A program made the position numbers and the translations under genes. This document shows positions 31,027 to 42,862 of a stretch of DNA of 64,000 nucleotides, one piece after another (the stretch's first letter is position 1; the number at the start of each line of letters is the position of its first letter). Source of the DNA: Melieria omissa (taxonomy: Eukaryota; Arthropoda; Insecta; Diptera; Ulidiidae); contig OZ020270.1 of NCBI GenBank assembly GCA_963971225.1, forward strand, positions 18,833,488-18,897,487, written 5' to 3'. A model generated the notes under the pieces. The model was not told the DNA's origin, made no database searches, and was given only the letters and a program-made list of their open reading frames with translations.

Positions 31027-32305
31027 TTATTATTTTCATAATTGTCAATTATTTCAATAAAAAATGCATACATTTTCTAAACATTGTTATGTTTTTATGT
31101 TATTTGTTATGTTATTATGTGCAGCTGCACATTTAGCAGCCATCCAGGATCAACCCGATTTGCGTTTCGAAAATTAAACACCAAATCATCGGAGTTCAGA
31201 CATGCTTTTGGTGTAAAATGCACTGTTCTAGACACAAGGGTGATTTTTGATGAGTCAATGAAAACTTAAATAATGACATGTTAGAGACATATTCAAACGA
31301 TGTTATTATATTTGAAAGCAGTAATAGAATTTTATATTCATTTTTCTATAAACATATCAATCAAAAATGAACCACAACGATAACCCTCACACATGAAAAT
31401 TGACCAGCACAACAACCCTCCATTTTGGAATTGACCAACACAACAACCCTCCATTTTCAGTTTGTATGGAGTCAGGAATATCAGCTGTGGGGCCGGAGTA
31501 TCAGCTGTTATGTGAGAGTATTGGTGAATTTTATGTGTGTATTGTGGCTTTTTTCACACTTCTCCTCTCACTTTCGCGTCACGTAGTCACTGGCACAGTT
31601 GATGTGCGACTGACTACATCAACATAAAGCAAATTATGAAAGCTGACTTCGAATTGAGAAGTTTGCCGAAGTCATCGCGAATATGTTCGAATAGCCGAAG
31701 TGCGTATGGGACCTACTACGCTGGTACGCAAATTTGTGCGAGTTGACACCTCTATGTGTTTATTTGCTTAGTGTTAATAGTTAGTTAGTCAAAAGTTACA
31801 AAGGAAACAAGCCAAAAATTGGACCAAATGGGCTTAACCTAACAGCAGGGTTAAGGAAAAAAAAATTTTTGTTTTTGAAAAATTACTTAAAGTAATTTTT
31901 TTATTTTTCGAATGAAAAAACTATCTACCCCTTGTACGCAAACTTATTCTGACTAGTGTGTACCCATTCCCTTAAAATCCAGTTAAAAAATTATATACTG
32001 GTACCCCCCACCCCGTTATCCCAGTAAGCAATCCCGCTGCTGCACATAATTTTGCGCTTTTTGCACATTCCCCTTTGTGCGACCTACGCAGGCAAAGCAG
32101 CAAAAACTCCCGCTGCAGCCTGCCCACTACTTTTCTAATTTGCATATACTTCTCCTATTCGCTTTGTGCATACTTCATGATACAAAAATAGAAGGTAGAA
32201 CCGCTGTCATTTGTTTTGACTCTAAACGTGTTTATTGACATTTCTCGTATTTTTCAAAAGCTTGAGTCGTGATGCCACTTCGTTGTAATACTAAACTAAG
32301 GCTAT
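31027..32305. other. No gene; small tandem repeat and a MITE fragment
   Basis: A unit of about 33 bp with ATTGACCA(G/A)CACAACAACCC is repeated twice at 31395-31455. At 32030-32203 a block with CCTTTGTGCG, AGCAGCAAAAACTC and CATGATACAAAAATAGAAGG is shared with 40808-40955. The rest is AT-rich and unassigned. Confidence 0.5.
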
Positions 32306-32499
32306 TTAACCCTTAAATGCCCAAGAACGCTAAATTTTCCCAAAAAAATGTGAGCTAAATATGGTTTCCTCATTGAGTTTTTCGAAAAATTCATTTTTTT
32401 AAAAGTTATTTGTAAAAAAGTGGTTGTATATTAAAAGATACACTGGGAATTTATGGTATTTTTCACCTCACTATCCAAAAGTATCGTTTTCAGTAAATA

Positions 32500-33794
32500 A
32501 CACTGAACACTGTTTTCAGTAAATAACATAATGTGTGTGACTAACTAATTAAAACACATTTTTTTGCCAAAATTCGTTTTTATTCATCAACATAGTCCCC
32601 TTTTAGGGAGATACAATCATTCCAACGCTTTTCCAATCTTTCGATACCGCCTTTGTAGAACGATTTTTCTTTGCCTTCAAAATAGGCGTTAGTTTCGGCG
32701 ATTACTTCATCATTTGAGCCAAATCTCTTACCACGGAGCATCTTTTTGAGGTCTGCGAAGAGCCAGTAGTCGCTGGGGGCCAGATCTGGAGAATGCGGGG
32801 GATGAGGAAGCAATTCGAAGCCCAATTCATGCATTTTTGCCATCGTTTTCATCGACTTGTGACACGGTGCATTGTCTTGGTGAAACAACACTTTTTTCTT
32901 CTTCATATGGGGCCGCTTAATCGCGATTTCTTCTTTCAAACGTTCCAACAACGCTATATAATAGTCGCTATTGATTGTTTTCCCTTTCTCAAGATAGTCG
33001 ATGGATATTATTCCGTGCACATCCCAAAATACTGACGCCATAACCTTGCCAGCCGATGTTTGTGCCTTTGGACGCTTTGGGCGGCTTTCACCGGTTGCAT
33101 GCCACTCAGCAGACTGCCGATTTGACTCTGGAGTGAAATGGTGGATCCATGTTTCATCCATTGTGATGTACCGACGCAAAAACTCCGACTTGTTGCGCGT
33201 AAACATGTCCAAACAGCTCTTTGAATCATCGATTCGTTGTTGTTTTTGCTCCGGTGTGAGCAAACGCGGCACCCATTTCGAAAACACCTTTTTCATAACC
33301 AAATGTTCGTGTATTATGGTGTGTACACTGCCTGCTGATATCTTTAGAATGTCAGCAATCTCCCCCACTTTCACTTTACGGTCGGACATAATGATTTTCA
33401 GTGTTTTTTCAACGTTTTCCGGAATAACCGTCCAGTAGATGGAATGTCATCGGTGTCTGTACGATCACGTTTGAATTCGGCATACCAATAACAAATGGTT
33501 CTTTTTGATGGAGCAGAGTCCGAATAATGTTTTTCAAGCCATTCCTGGCATTGAACAGTATTTTTTTTCATTAAAAAACAATGATAAATCAGCACACGGA
33601 ATTGCTTTGAATTCATTTTTTTTGAAAACTCAAAAGTAGTGTCACTTAAAGCACTGTAACTTGTAAACTAATGGTCGGATTGACATATAATTTGACAGTA
33701 AGCCTAAAAAGGTTCACAATTTCGAAAAAAAATATTGATTTAGTATTAGTGCCGCCATCTATGTGTCAGTCACACACATTATTGAACGAAGTGT
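32500..33794 (-). mobile_element. mariner-family transposon, copy 1
   Basis: Right end on TA (33795-33796) with TIR ACACTTCGTTCAATAATGTG (minus). The inner terminal word ATGTGTGTGACT occurs in both ends (32531, 33768-33779). The outer left end is diverged, with a duplicated TTTTCAGTAAATAACA, so that boundary is approximate. Near-identical to 57851-59132. Confidence 0.8.
32580..33616 (-). pseudogene. mariner transposase, copy 1, frameshifted
   Basis: Two readings on the minus strand: 33616-33398 (72 codons; the HTH1 part with QCQEWLEKHYSDSAPS and CYWYAEFKR) and 33389-32580 (269 codons). The second has a homeodomain-like HTH (KVGEIADILKISAGSVHTI) and the DD34D core: TMDETWIHH, HQDNAPCHK, SPDLAPSDYWLF. 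A frame break lies between the two, near the DDIPSTGRL linker. The enzyme cuts and pastes at TA. All catalytic Asp residues remain, but the split should prevent a whole protein. Copy 2 has the same break. Confidence 0.88.
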
Positions 33795-33987
33795 TATGTT
33801 AGGAAATTATCAATAAGACAGTTTATTTTGACAGAAAACATTTATTGGTTGAATTCAGATATACAAATACACATTTTAGATACATTTTAGAAAACAAATT
33901 ATTAAGGTTGACATAGAATAACTAAAAAACAAATATTTTACAAGAAAATTCATTTCGTTAATAAAGCACAAATTGATTTTATTATAT

Positions 33988-34421
33988 TGTTACGAAAATT
34001 CCAAGCTCGTCTTCCAAGGTTCGTTTTGATTGTGTTGAAAATAAAACAACTTCAATTATTCAGCGCCAACGCAGTCAGAACTAACAATCAATTTATTTAT
34101 AGAATTACACTGTGCTTGTATCTACACTTGTTACCACTTTGCTTATTCAACTAAGACTCGACTCATTGCGCTGCACACTGCTGCTTTTATACCAGTTTTC
34201 TTATCGCGCCGAAGTTTCTTGCAACTTCCAATTGGAAAGCGCTCGACCATTCTCGCACAGCCCATTTCTTCGAGAACCATCCTTGCCATATCGGATTATA
34301 CCAAGCAAATTATACCAAATTTGCCGTACTTCAAAGTGCATGCCTAAAAGTATACTCGGAAAACATTCGTGCAGCGAAAAGCATTCCTGTACAGTACGGC
34401 ACAGAGTTTCTCATCGTATCA
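33988..34421 (-). mobile_element. Solo LTR of a Ty3/gypsy-like element, family shared with 50334
   Basis: TGTTACG..CGTATCA (TGATACG..CGTAACA on the minus strand), 434 bp, with ATAT at 33984-33987 and 34422-34425. A TATAAAA box reads on the minus strand at 34185-34191. Closely related to 50334-50781. It lies in the 3' region of the piggyBac element. Confidence 0.87.
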
Positions 34422-34452
34422 ATATATAATTTAATATAATTTTAATAATTTT

Positions 34453-36518
34453 TTATAAGTGGTGATAATTGAAAAAGCAATTTCTATATGAAGTAATACA
34501 TAAATTTACCTTACATTTAGAACAGAACATTTTTGTTTGACCTGAGCAATTTGGATACTTACATCTACCTTTAGTTCCCATCGTAGTCCAGTGATCCGTC
34601 ATATCCAATCGGCTATCCTTAGATGGAGCATTGGATGAGTTTGGCTTTTTCCGTTTTTCCTCCAAAAGTGGTTGAAGACTAGGACGCCCACGCTTAACTT
34701 GTTCAACTGACTTAAAATTAAATAAAGTGTCAGCAACTTCTAACTTGAAATCAACAAGTCGCATTCCTTTATATCGAGGACGATCCTTATTGATTCTCTT
34801 ATGCAGAATCCAAGCATTGGCACATGTCAAATCCAACAAGTGGTAAAACATTCTATTCGTCCACTTGCGACTTTTCATCGTAATCTTGTGACGACCCATG
34901 CAGCTGTCAAGTGAGTCTACGCCACCCATGTGGCGATTAGACTCCTTTATTATTTGTGTTTTATCTTTTTTATCAAAATGCTTTATAAATGACGGTGCAC
35001 CAACTTCTTTTTGGCCCTGCGCCAATATGGGTTTCAAACCGACATAAGTTGACACAAGATTAACAACTTTGTTGTCCTTCCACGACAAGGACGTTACATC
35101 AACGCCGTAAATTGAAGCGACAAATTCATGGCTGGTACCCCGCTCGCATTTCGACATTGTTTTTTCATCGGGAAGTTTACAGTTTTTGATCCGATTGCGA
35201 CGAATAGTTCCAATAGAAAGTATACCTTGAGATCGTAGATATACTAACAAAGGCAAGGTTGTGTAGTAGTTATCAAAGTATACGATATGATTTTCATAAT
35301 TTGATAACGAGGAACTTCGCGTAGAAGCCTAACTACTATGTTTGCGGATGCGCACAGATTTGGTTCACCCCCCGAGTGGTACAGTAGATGCTCCAGAATA
35401 GATTTCAAATTTATAAGCAAATCCTGTTGAGTCACATAAAACAAATAACTTGAAACCCCATTTTTTAGGCTTGTTGGGTAAATACTGCTTCATATAATTT
35501 CTCATTTTTGATGAGCACATTTGTTCATCTACGCAAAGTCGATCTAACTTCGGTATACTTCCAAACGTTTTATTTAAGGTGTCAATAACTGTCTAATAAG
35601 ATAAAGCCTATCTCGGTTCGGATCTTCAAAGGAAGGAGAATTAGTTTTGTCGTTGAAATGTAAAAACTGCCGTATTTTTTCAAACCGGGTTCTGGTCATA
35701 ATTTTTTGTACAACTGGTACACCATGATCGTTTTTTTCACACCAATAATCTCTTGTACTAGGGATATTAAAGTAGGACATATAAAATAAAATCCCAATAA
35801 ATTTACGAAGATCAAATAAATCGAAATGAAACACTTCATTCAATTCAGAATAAATTTTGGTCTGTTCAACTATTTGTAGGTCCAAAAATTCGGGGAAAAG
35901 ATGTGACCATACCTGAAAGGGAGTTTCTAGTCCTTTTAAATATTCAGGTATGCTACTATCCCCTCTAAACTTAATTTCCTCATCAGTATACTGAAGATTT
36001 CCTTACTTCCAAATAACTCTTTCAAAACCTGAAGATTTGGGGTCAATGGTTAAATTTTGAAATGCTGAAGGAAACGAATTTGAAGCAACTCGTGAGGCGT
36101 TAGGTTCATCTGATCCCGTAGCTATCCCGCTCTCAATCAATAAACTTTGATTATTGTCGTCATTAATCCTATTCACAAAGGAATCGTTCAAGGAGGCATT
36201 AAGATCAATTTCTTCCTGAAAATTGTCATCGATTACTTGTAAATTATCGATTACTTCTAAATCATAATATATAGGATTCCTCTTGGGCGTCTGTAATAAA
36301 TCTTCAAAGTCGGCCTCTAAATCATCAGTACTTTCGTAGCCTATCTCATCCGTGTCGCACAATATAGCGCACACGTCATCAGTACTCATCTTGACCCCAT
36401 CAACTGTAATATAATCGGCCATGATATAGACGATTTTACTCAGATACATAAAATATATTTGTTTCCCACAAATCACAGTCTTCGACGTCGAGGTTGTCCG
36501 GTGAAATGATTCAAACAA
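34453..36518 (-). pseudogene. piggyBac transposase, several breaks
   Basis: Minus strand. An acidic N-terminal reading (36518-36003; the likely start is the Met of MADYITVDGVKMSTDD) ends in a stop. A second reading at 35885-35574 has FHFDLFDLRKFIGILFYMSY and TRDYWC of the DDE_Tnp_1_7 fold. The segment after it (35570-35257) contains the first catalytic Asp (LCVDEQMCSS) but carries a shift and stops. The reading at 35256-34453 follows the second Asp (YFDNYYTTLPLLVYL straddles its start) and holds RHMGGVDSLD (third Asp). It ends in a Cys-rich zinc domain (CKYPNCSGQTKMFCSKCKVNLC). The enzyme excises precisely at TTAA. All three Asp residues are visible, but no single frame spans them. Confidence 0.85.
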
Positions 36519-36962
36519 TAAAATTCAAATACTTTTCAACACAAGCGCAAGTTAATTCAAAAACATGCGGCAATACCCAGAGTATCTTTAAAGATACAAC
36601 CGTTATATTTCATCATATGCAGCTGGGGTGGCACGGAATCAGTTCAAACTGCATAATATCGTTAAGAAATATATTTCACCATAAGCACATATTTTTTTGA
36701 GGTCCCGAAAGCCCCCCTGGGTCTGGATATTAGACCGTATAAACCTAACTTTATTTAATTTAAAAAAATAATAATTTTTTGCCTTTGACAATCAAGCATT
36801 CTTGTAATTTTAAGTATTATGGAAAGTTTTGATTTTTAAATGAAGCGCTAAGGTTTTCTCTTTGCACTAACATCCTTTCTGCAACTTTTGTGGGGTAATA
36901 GTGAAATGAGGGCCTTTTTAATGGTTGTATCTTTAAAGATACAGTGGGCATTTAAGGGTTAA

Positions 36963-37335
36963 GGTTCTAAGGAGTTTTAGATCTTTTTTAAAATAAACAC
37001 GAAATATACATTTAATGTGACTAATTCATTTTGTTTAGCAATATTATTAACTGTTAGACAAGCAACAAAGCAATAAATGTTTTTTTTTTAATTTCTTATT
37101 AATATTCATTTTTTTTGTTTTTAAATTGCTGTTCAAAAACCGTATCCTAAAAAATGTTTGGCCTAAAAAGAAACGTTTCGCAACACGTTGCTTTAATACC
37201 GTGCAATTTTGACTGTTAGTTAATAAGTTTTCCATGTCGTTTTTGTTTCCACCAAACTTTCACCGTTAATGTTGGCTTCACCGTTAATGTTGGATGTTGA
37301 AAATTGTATTTAAAATTTTTAAAATTTTTTAATTT
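36963..37335. other. AT-rich spacer
   Basis: No gene. A 15-bp word CACCGTTAATGTTGG is repeated twice at about 37260-37290. Confidence 0.5.
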
Positions 37336-37470
37336 GCCGTTCGGAACCGGCATAAAACTGTAGGTCCCTTCCACCCGCGTACAAAATTCACACGCACAAC
37401 ACGGGTGGTTGCGGGAAGCTAGGCCTTAGTCTCGCATAAGCGGGCTGTCGTGCCAATCAATTAATTAAAT
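37336..37470 (+). repeat. LINE/SINE 3' tail repeat (plus)
   Basis: GCCGTTCGGAACCGGC, ACTGTAGGTCCC, CACGGGTGGTTGCGGG, GGCCTTAGTCTCGC, GGGCTGTCGTGCC, then an AATTAA tail. It matches 18856-19150 in the opposite orientation. Confidence 0.75.
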
Positions 37471-37532
37471 TAATTAAAATTTGTAGGAATTCGGAAGTTA
37501 GCTTATGTAATCCCCCCTCTGAAAGGAAATTA

Positions 37533-38139
37533 ACATATCCCACACGCACTACAAAAGTGACACAACTCAAAATTTTTCATTTTCGGGTTTATGTGTTAAT
37601 ATTGTGCACAATGCATACATCTACCAATCAGCAAAAGCTCAGTATATTTTGTTGTTGTTAACAGTTACAAAAATACAGTTAGGTCTCTCTTCATGTCAGA
37701 AGAGTCCTAACTCAAATTGTGTCACTTTTGACGAAATAAATTTTTGTTAAAGTTAGTTTTAAGTAAAATTCTGACAATTTTTGTATATATTTCTAATTAT
37801 TAAAATTAATTATGAATTTTCAAAATTTTTCTTTCACCTTTTTAACAGTCTTTTATAATTATTAAATTCAGAAAAAGTGGCATAACTTGAAATAATTCGG
37901 TAATTATTGAATTAAAATATCATCAAAACAGTCACAACTCAAAATTTTGGATTTTCTAGTGTAAAATAAAAAACAAATTTTTGCAACTTATCATAAAGCA
38001 TAATCTGTAAGGATTTTCTACTGAACGGTCTATACGTTATTTTAAAAAAATGTTTATTTAGCTCAAAAACAGTTTTTTGCGTTTCCTGAAAAATGAAAAA
38101 TTGTGAGTTGTGTCACTTTTGTTGTGCGTGTTCGATATG
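37533..38139. mobile_element. MITE with about 50-bp TIRs
   Basis: Left end ACATATC then ACACGCAC and ACAAAAGTGACACAACTCA; the right end is the inverse (TGAGTTGTGTCACTTTTGT, GTGCGTGT, GATATG). The word CACAACTCAAA or its inverse recurs inside, near 37715 and 37932. The flanks are TA-like. Non-coding. Confidence 0.8.
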
Positions 38140-38141
38140 TA

Positions 38142-39117
38142 AGGGAGAGGGCTGGGTTGTGAACCAGGCTGGGGTGTGAACCATTGCCGTTTTTTCTTTC
38201 CCTAATTGACATATCGCCAATCTTTCAACTGTCAATTTTGTCTTATGATATGACTCTGCTTTTGTGGTTACACCGAAGTACAAACACGGAGTGCTTGTGG
38301 CAGCAATCGAGTTATAAAGACATCGTGTTTGAAAATCGACTGCGAAAACTTGTTGGCTTTTTTTTAAAGTGCTATCTTAGTGACTGAGCTTATTGCAAAA
38401 AGGTCAGTGTAATACATGTTTATTTAGTGTTTTGATTCTTCTTTACGATGCAATATATGTTTATGTCGAATTATGATTGGAAGTGTCGTTTATTTTAAAG
38501 TTTCCAAAATGGCATCGTGGTTGGGCTGTGAACCACTGAGGTGGCTGGGTTATGAACCACCTGTTTTTCGTACTACATTTATTCTAACACTGTCAAATAT
38601 GGACGGATATATTAAAATAAAGTCATTTTATATAATTTAACTCGATTTCGTTGTGTTCACTTGAAGTGAGCCAATACGAGAACACGTTCGTATTTCACAT
38701 GCAAACATTCCGACACAGATTAGGATGAAAATTTAAAAAATTGTGCAGTTTCATTCATTGCGATTTTTTGGCCTAAGAGGCGTCATTATAACTTTTTTTC
38801 ACCTCTTGAGGCTCCCTGATTAAATAAATTCTCAATGTACTTAAAAATTATGGGTGTTTTCTTCGTATTTTCTGACTTTAATAGGGATTTTCCAGATGGT
38901 TCACAACCCAGCCACTTTTTTGAAAAAGCGAAAAATCACGTTCTTAGAAAATTGGACGTAGAGAGTTAAATTTCAATCAAACCGGTAATCTGTCTTCATA
39001 ACAAAGTTGCGTTATATATTCACCTTTCCAACGGTATCTTCGATTTTTCGATATCTTTATTCTGAGAAAAGTTAGAGCCGAAAAACAAAACCTGGTTCAC
39101 ACCCCAGCCCTCTCCCT
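38142..39117. mobile_element. MITE with TA duplication, abutting the previous one
   Basis: TIR AGGGAGAGGGCTGGG(T/G)TG TGAACCAGG at both ends, with TA at 38140-38141 and 39118-39119. The word GGCTGGG.TGTGAACCA recurs inside (near 38170, 38520 and 38545, and inverted near 38898). 976 bp, non-coding; a Tc1/mariner-like origin is inferred from TA. Confidence 0.8.
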
Positions 39118-39902
39118 TATAACTTTCATCGCCGCCAGACGCCGCACACTGGGGTAGTATATAAGTAAAGTGGCGATTAATTCAAAAACGAAAAATAAAG
39201 ATAGAGATATGTTTTTGGTACCGGGTTAAAGTGGATAAAATTCTGCATCAATACGTGAAAGAATTGTTGCGAAATAGTTTACCGTTTTCCCGCAAAGCAC
39301 TCTGAAAGTTAACATTTATTTTCATTTAGCGTGCGCACAGCGTGAAACGTGAATTTTTCAATTATTTAAATCAAATTTTTGTATTTGCAAAATATGCACG
39401 CGGTCCGTGAAAGGAAAGACAAACAATAAATGCAAATGCCAAAAATATGAGAAAAGCAACGAGCTATATGTTTTATGTTAGTTTTTTTGTTGTTCAATGT
39501 ATGGTTTTAAGTATTTCTTTATGCTTTTTAACCTACATTACGGGGGCCGGCATGTTAGATTTATATTAACCAGCATATTAGGCGACATATTAGGCGGGAT
39601 ATCGCGGCACGTGAGTATTTTTGGTTTTTAAGATATTTATGAAACACAATACAAAATCATCTCAAATGATGCAGAACCAAATAAAATTTCGATATCTTAG
39701 ATTATTTCATTTGTCTTTGTTGTAGGGTGTGTGCAAAACTAGGTCAGCTGACCTTATTTATCAGAAGTTGCAGTATTGGGCATTGTTATTGTTTGTATTA
39801 CTTATGTGTAATCGATTTAAATAACCGCAGTGATGTGCATTAAACTAATTAGGTAAAGGGTAACTGCAAAATACTACTTTTTCAAGATATTAAAAAAGGT
39901 GG
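39118..39902. other. No recognisable gene
   Basis: AT-rich. A short GC-rich patch with repeated CATATTAGGCG occurs at 39575-39605. Nothing else is supported. Confidence 0.4.
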
Positions 39903-40307
39903 TTGTTTTCATTTCGGAACGAAATCCAATGTTATTTGGTATACTCGTTAAAGTCTTTATTACTTAATGACCAACTCTTTGCCTTAAATTGTGCCAAATC
40001 TTTCGTTGAGTACTATCCCTGGTATAACATGCCTACGACTGTTCATAAATATTTAATTAATGGACCAGAGGTCATAGCTCACGCCTTGTTACAAATCGGT
40101 GAATTATCTGAAGAGCCGCGGGAAGCGAGAAATAAAGATTTTAAGGCTTTCAGGAAATATTTTTCTCGAAAAAGTAGCCGAGAAAAAACCAACGAAGACG
40201 TTCTAAATAGACTGCTTATAAATTCTGATCCCATTATATCGACAGAAATTAAATTGCCGCATAAAGCAGTTACGCGCATGCCAATGAACCTATCGAACTT
40301 GATCTGA
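39903..40307 (+). pseudogene. C-terminal fragment of a transposase-like repeat protein
   Basis: 134 codons. From about residue 30 the reading FVEYYPWYNMPTTVHKYL, ALLQIGELSEEPREARNKDF, RKSSREKTNEDVLNRLL looks like the C-terminal end of a multicopy arthropod protein family that I believe is transposon-derived. I cannot name the superfamily. No upstream part is present, so it is a fragment. Its first 25 residues may be chance sequence. Confidence 0.45.
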
Positions 40308-40807
40308 GTCCGGAGCAGTAATGGCAAGTACATCGTCATTAGTCGATTGCGTCATTCGTCAACGGTTGATTCAAGCTCAAACATAAAACACCAAAACTAT
40401 AAGTATTGAAGACTAAGAACTGACTAGTAGTTTCTGTTGTATTCAAAACGCTGAAAGAATTAAATTCAATGAACAACTATTAATTTCACCACGCGTCTGC
40501 TCGGATTCGTCTCTCCAACTCAACTGTCCTTTCGTCGACGGCATTGCCAACCGTCTTGCGGATGGGACGGGGTTGCCACTGCTTACAGTATGATGAGTTC
40601 ATTGCGGAAAATATACTTACGGAACCAATACATATTCACATTTTGACAATCTAAACCCAAAAACCTAAACAAAATACATTTCAATTTTGTTGACGTAAAA
40701 AAATTGTCAAGGGATTTTCTAACAACAGTACGGTATCACATTTCAAAGAAAAACGTCAAAACGACCTTTAGTGTCAGATGCGCAATATGGCGGCTGAGAA
40801 GAAGCAT
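40308..40807. other. No recognisable gene
   Basis: Includes a stretch at 40480-40590 (CGTCTGCTCGGATTCG..CGGGGTTGCCACTGCTTACA) that could be an LTR end, unproven. Confidence 0.35.
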
Positions 40808-40955
40808 CGGCTCTACCTTCTATTTTTGTATCATGCTTCAGACCAGCAGCAAGCACTCCAGCTGCTGATCTCCCATATTCTTGCAGGCATTTTCTCATTT
40901 CCTTTTGTGCGATCACCGCTGGCAAAGAAGCAAAAACTCTCGCTGCAGCTGACCA
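40808..40955. repeat. MITE fragment shared with 32030-32203
   Basis: TCTACCTTCTATTTTTGTA at the left, then TTTTGTGCG and AGAAGCAAAAACTC, in the same internal order as at 32 kb. The terminal word is at the opposite end, so each copy keeps a different terminus. Confidence 0.6.
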
Positions 40956-40999
40956 CATACGGATTTGACTAGAAAGGGTGAATTCACTGGCGAAGTGTT

Positions 41000-41700
41000 T
41001 TACAATTCCGGAAGGAGTTAATTTTTCGAGGCCCCCGTGTCAATTAAAAATTTCATTTCTCTTCTCGCTAGTGTACGGCTTACATACGGTAGCAGGGAGT
41101 TTCCCCTAAAAAATTAACGAGGTCTGTGTCTTTAGATTCTACTTCATCTACCTCGACTTTCCACACGGAAACGAGAAGTAGATGTATTCAAGTCCTTCGG
41201 TTTAATCTCCTCCGCTCGTTTACCAGGATTTATAGTGTAGTACGGTGTTTTCAGTTGAATGGGGGTTCCCTAGAACGTTTTGTTATTAAAAAATTGTTGT
41301 TGTTGATTTTTAGAAATGTCCTCTTGTTTCCAGCGTCACTGTTTCTGTTCGCAAAGGTTGACGCGAAAATAAAACGCTCGTGGTTGACCTCGACCTCTTG
41401 CGCCAGGGCCAGCGCTGATGGCAGATCGAATGGACGGGATGCGAAGAGAATATCGCACAATGGTTGCTTTAAGCCAGAAATAATAATGCGGAGGGCGTTC
41501 CTTCGATACTTTTCGTTCATAGATCTGGATAGGTCCTTGGTCATAATGGTCCTATTTGTTAGAAGGGTTAATGTCCGTTCCACTTCGTCATAAAATTGTA
41601 GTACCCAGCTCTTACTTGCTTGTCGGCATAAGTAAAATCTACTCGCGGGATGATGGCCTTAAAATTCAGAGGCGTATTACATGAGGGTAAATCCGCGTCC
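41000..41700 (-). pseudogene. Errantivirus gag-protease fragment
   Basis: Read on the minus strand: FKAIIPRVDFTY (41.68 kb), a 110-codon reading at 41583-41251 with EKYRRNALRIIISGLKQPLC and LPSALALAQE, then INFLGETPC-like sequence and LIDTGAS near 41031-41045, the protease active site. It parallels 60960-61960 closely but is a different, more degraded copy. Gag forms the particle; protease processes it. No LTR or pol is attached. Confidence 0.7.
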
Positions 41701-42458
41701 GCTTTTCCAATATTCTTCACAGTTACTCTAATAGTTATTTTCACGCTTTTATTCCTTTTTTATTTTCACAAACGATCTAAAAACTTTTAAAACATATCAC
41801 TTACATTTTCACCAATTAGTCACTACAACTTTTGCAGTTGCTATCCTTCGGTTGCTGATCTGTACTGCTGTTGTGTGCCTGGAGATTCTGGTGAGTTGTT
41901 GTGTCGTTCTAAACTCCTGTTTAGTTTTTGATTATAATTTTACTCCGGGCAAGCCTTTGGCAGTGCCTACTTCGAATTCTAAAATCTGAATCCCACTTTA
42001 AAGCCTAAATCTATAGCCTCAACACCGTTGTCGCATTCCAACGGCGATCGCCAGCGAAGCACGTTGCGCGGTGCCAGCGCGATGCAGCCACAGTCTGACG
42101 CAGTGGCTGCAAACGTAGCATAGTGTGGCTACTCCGTCGAATTTGTTGCTACGTTAGTTTATACAACCAGTGTGAAAAACCACTTAGCCACCCGTAGCAC
42201 AATTCCGGTCAGCAACCGGTAACATTGCCTCATTGGTCGTCATCTCAGTTGCTTGCCGTGGCCGGCGGCAGCGAGAGAAAGAAAAACAGCCTAGTGCCAG
42301 CGTAGCCACCAGGCACAATCTTGTACTTCTTTCTTTTTCTTTAAAATTTTTTTTCTCTTAATTTTATTTATAGTTTAATTGTGGTTTTATTTTACTTGTC
42401 ATTTTTGTTTTCTTTTGTTGTTGTTTATTATTATTTGTTACTTTGGTGTTGCTTATTT
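41701..42458. other. No recognisable gene
   Basis: A moderately GC-rich patch at 42030-42270 (GCGATCGCC, GGTGCCAGCGCG) followed by T-rich sequence. Nothing assigned; part may be the flank of the gag fragment. Confidence 0.4.
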
Positions 42459-42628
42459 CCCTACAAGACGCGACTGACCGAAACTCCACTACATTCGCAA
42501 CATTTTTTGAATTAACCAATACACTTGCATGAAATTTGGCCCATGTGAGACAAAATATCGCTGCAATTTTCCCTTTCAATTAAAATGAAACAAACTGTTT
42601 GAAAAACATCTGAAAATTTCTTGCTTAT

Positions 42629-42862
42629 ACCTGCATGTGTAAGAATGAAACAATAAACGAAGCATCGCGAACTTGCCATCAGCGTTGCTTGAAATTGACC
42701 TGCTGAGATGATCGCTTCTACCTGCATGTGTAAGAATGAAACAACAAGAGAAGCATCGTGAACTTGCCATCAGTGTTGCTTGAAATTGACCTTTTGAGAT
42801 GATCGCTTCTACCTGCATGTGTAAGAATGAAACAACAAGAGAAGCATCGTGAACTTGCCATC
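42629..42862 (+). repeat. Subterminal tandem repeat of En/Spm-like element
   Basis: Nearly three copies of a unit of about 95 bp with CCTGCATGTGTAAGAATG, GAAGCATCG and GAACTTGCCATCAG. The third is interrupted at ATC (42860-42862) by the nested MITE and resumes at 43378. Confidence 0.85.

Larger units (their letters stand above)
32310..36958 (-). mobile_element. piggyBac-like transposon, split by mariner and solo LTR
   Basis: TTAA at 32306-32309 and 36959-36962 with perfect 14-bp TIRs CCCTTAAATGCCCA. Palindromes TATCTTTAAAGATA lie near the right end (36926-36945) and again at about 36588. The minus-strand gene inside is a piggyBac transposase. Insertions at 32500-33794 and 33988-34421 are later. 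Confidence 0.9.

Noticed and set aside
33001..33438. 145-codon reading opposite the mariner transposase, also at 58210-58647
   Set aside because: Antisense shadow of a conserved coding region in both copies.
41126..41593. 155-codon forward reading
   Set aside because: Opposite to the gag fragment that has clear family motifs on the minus strand.
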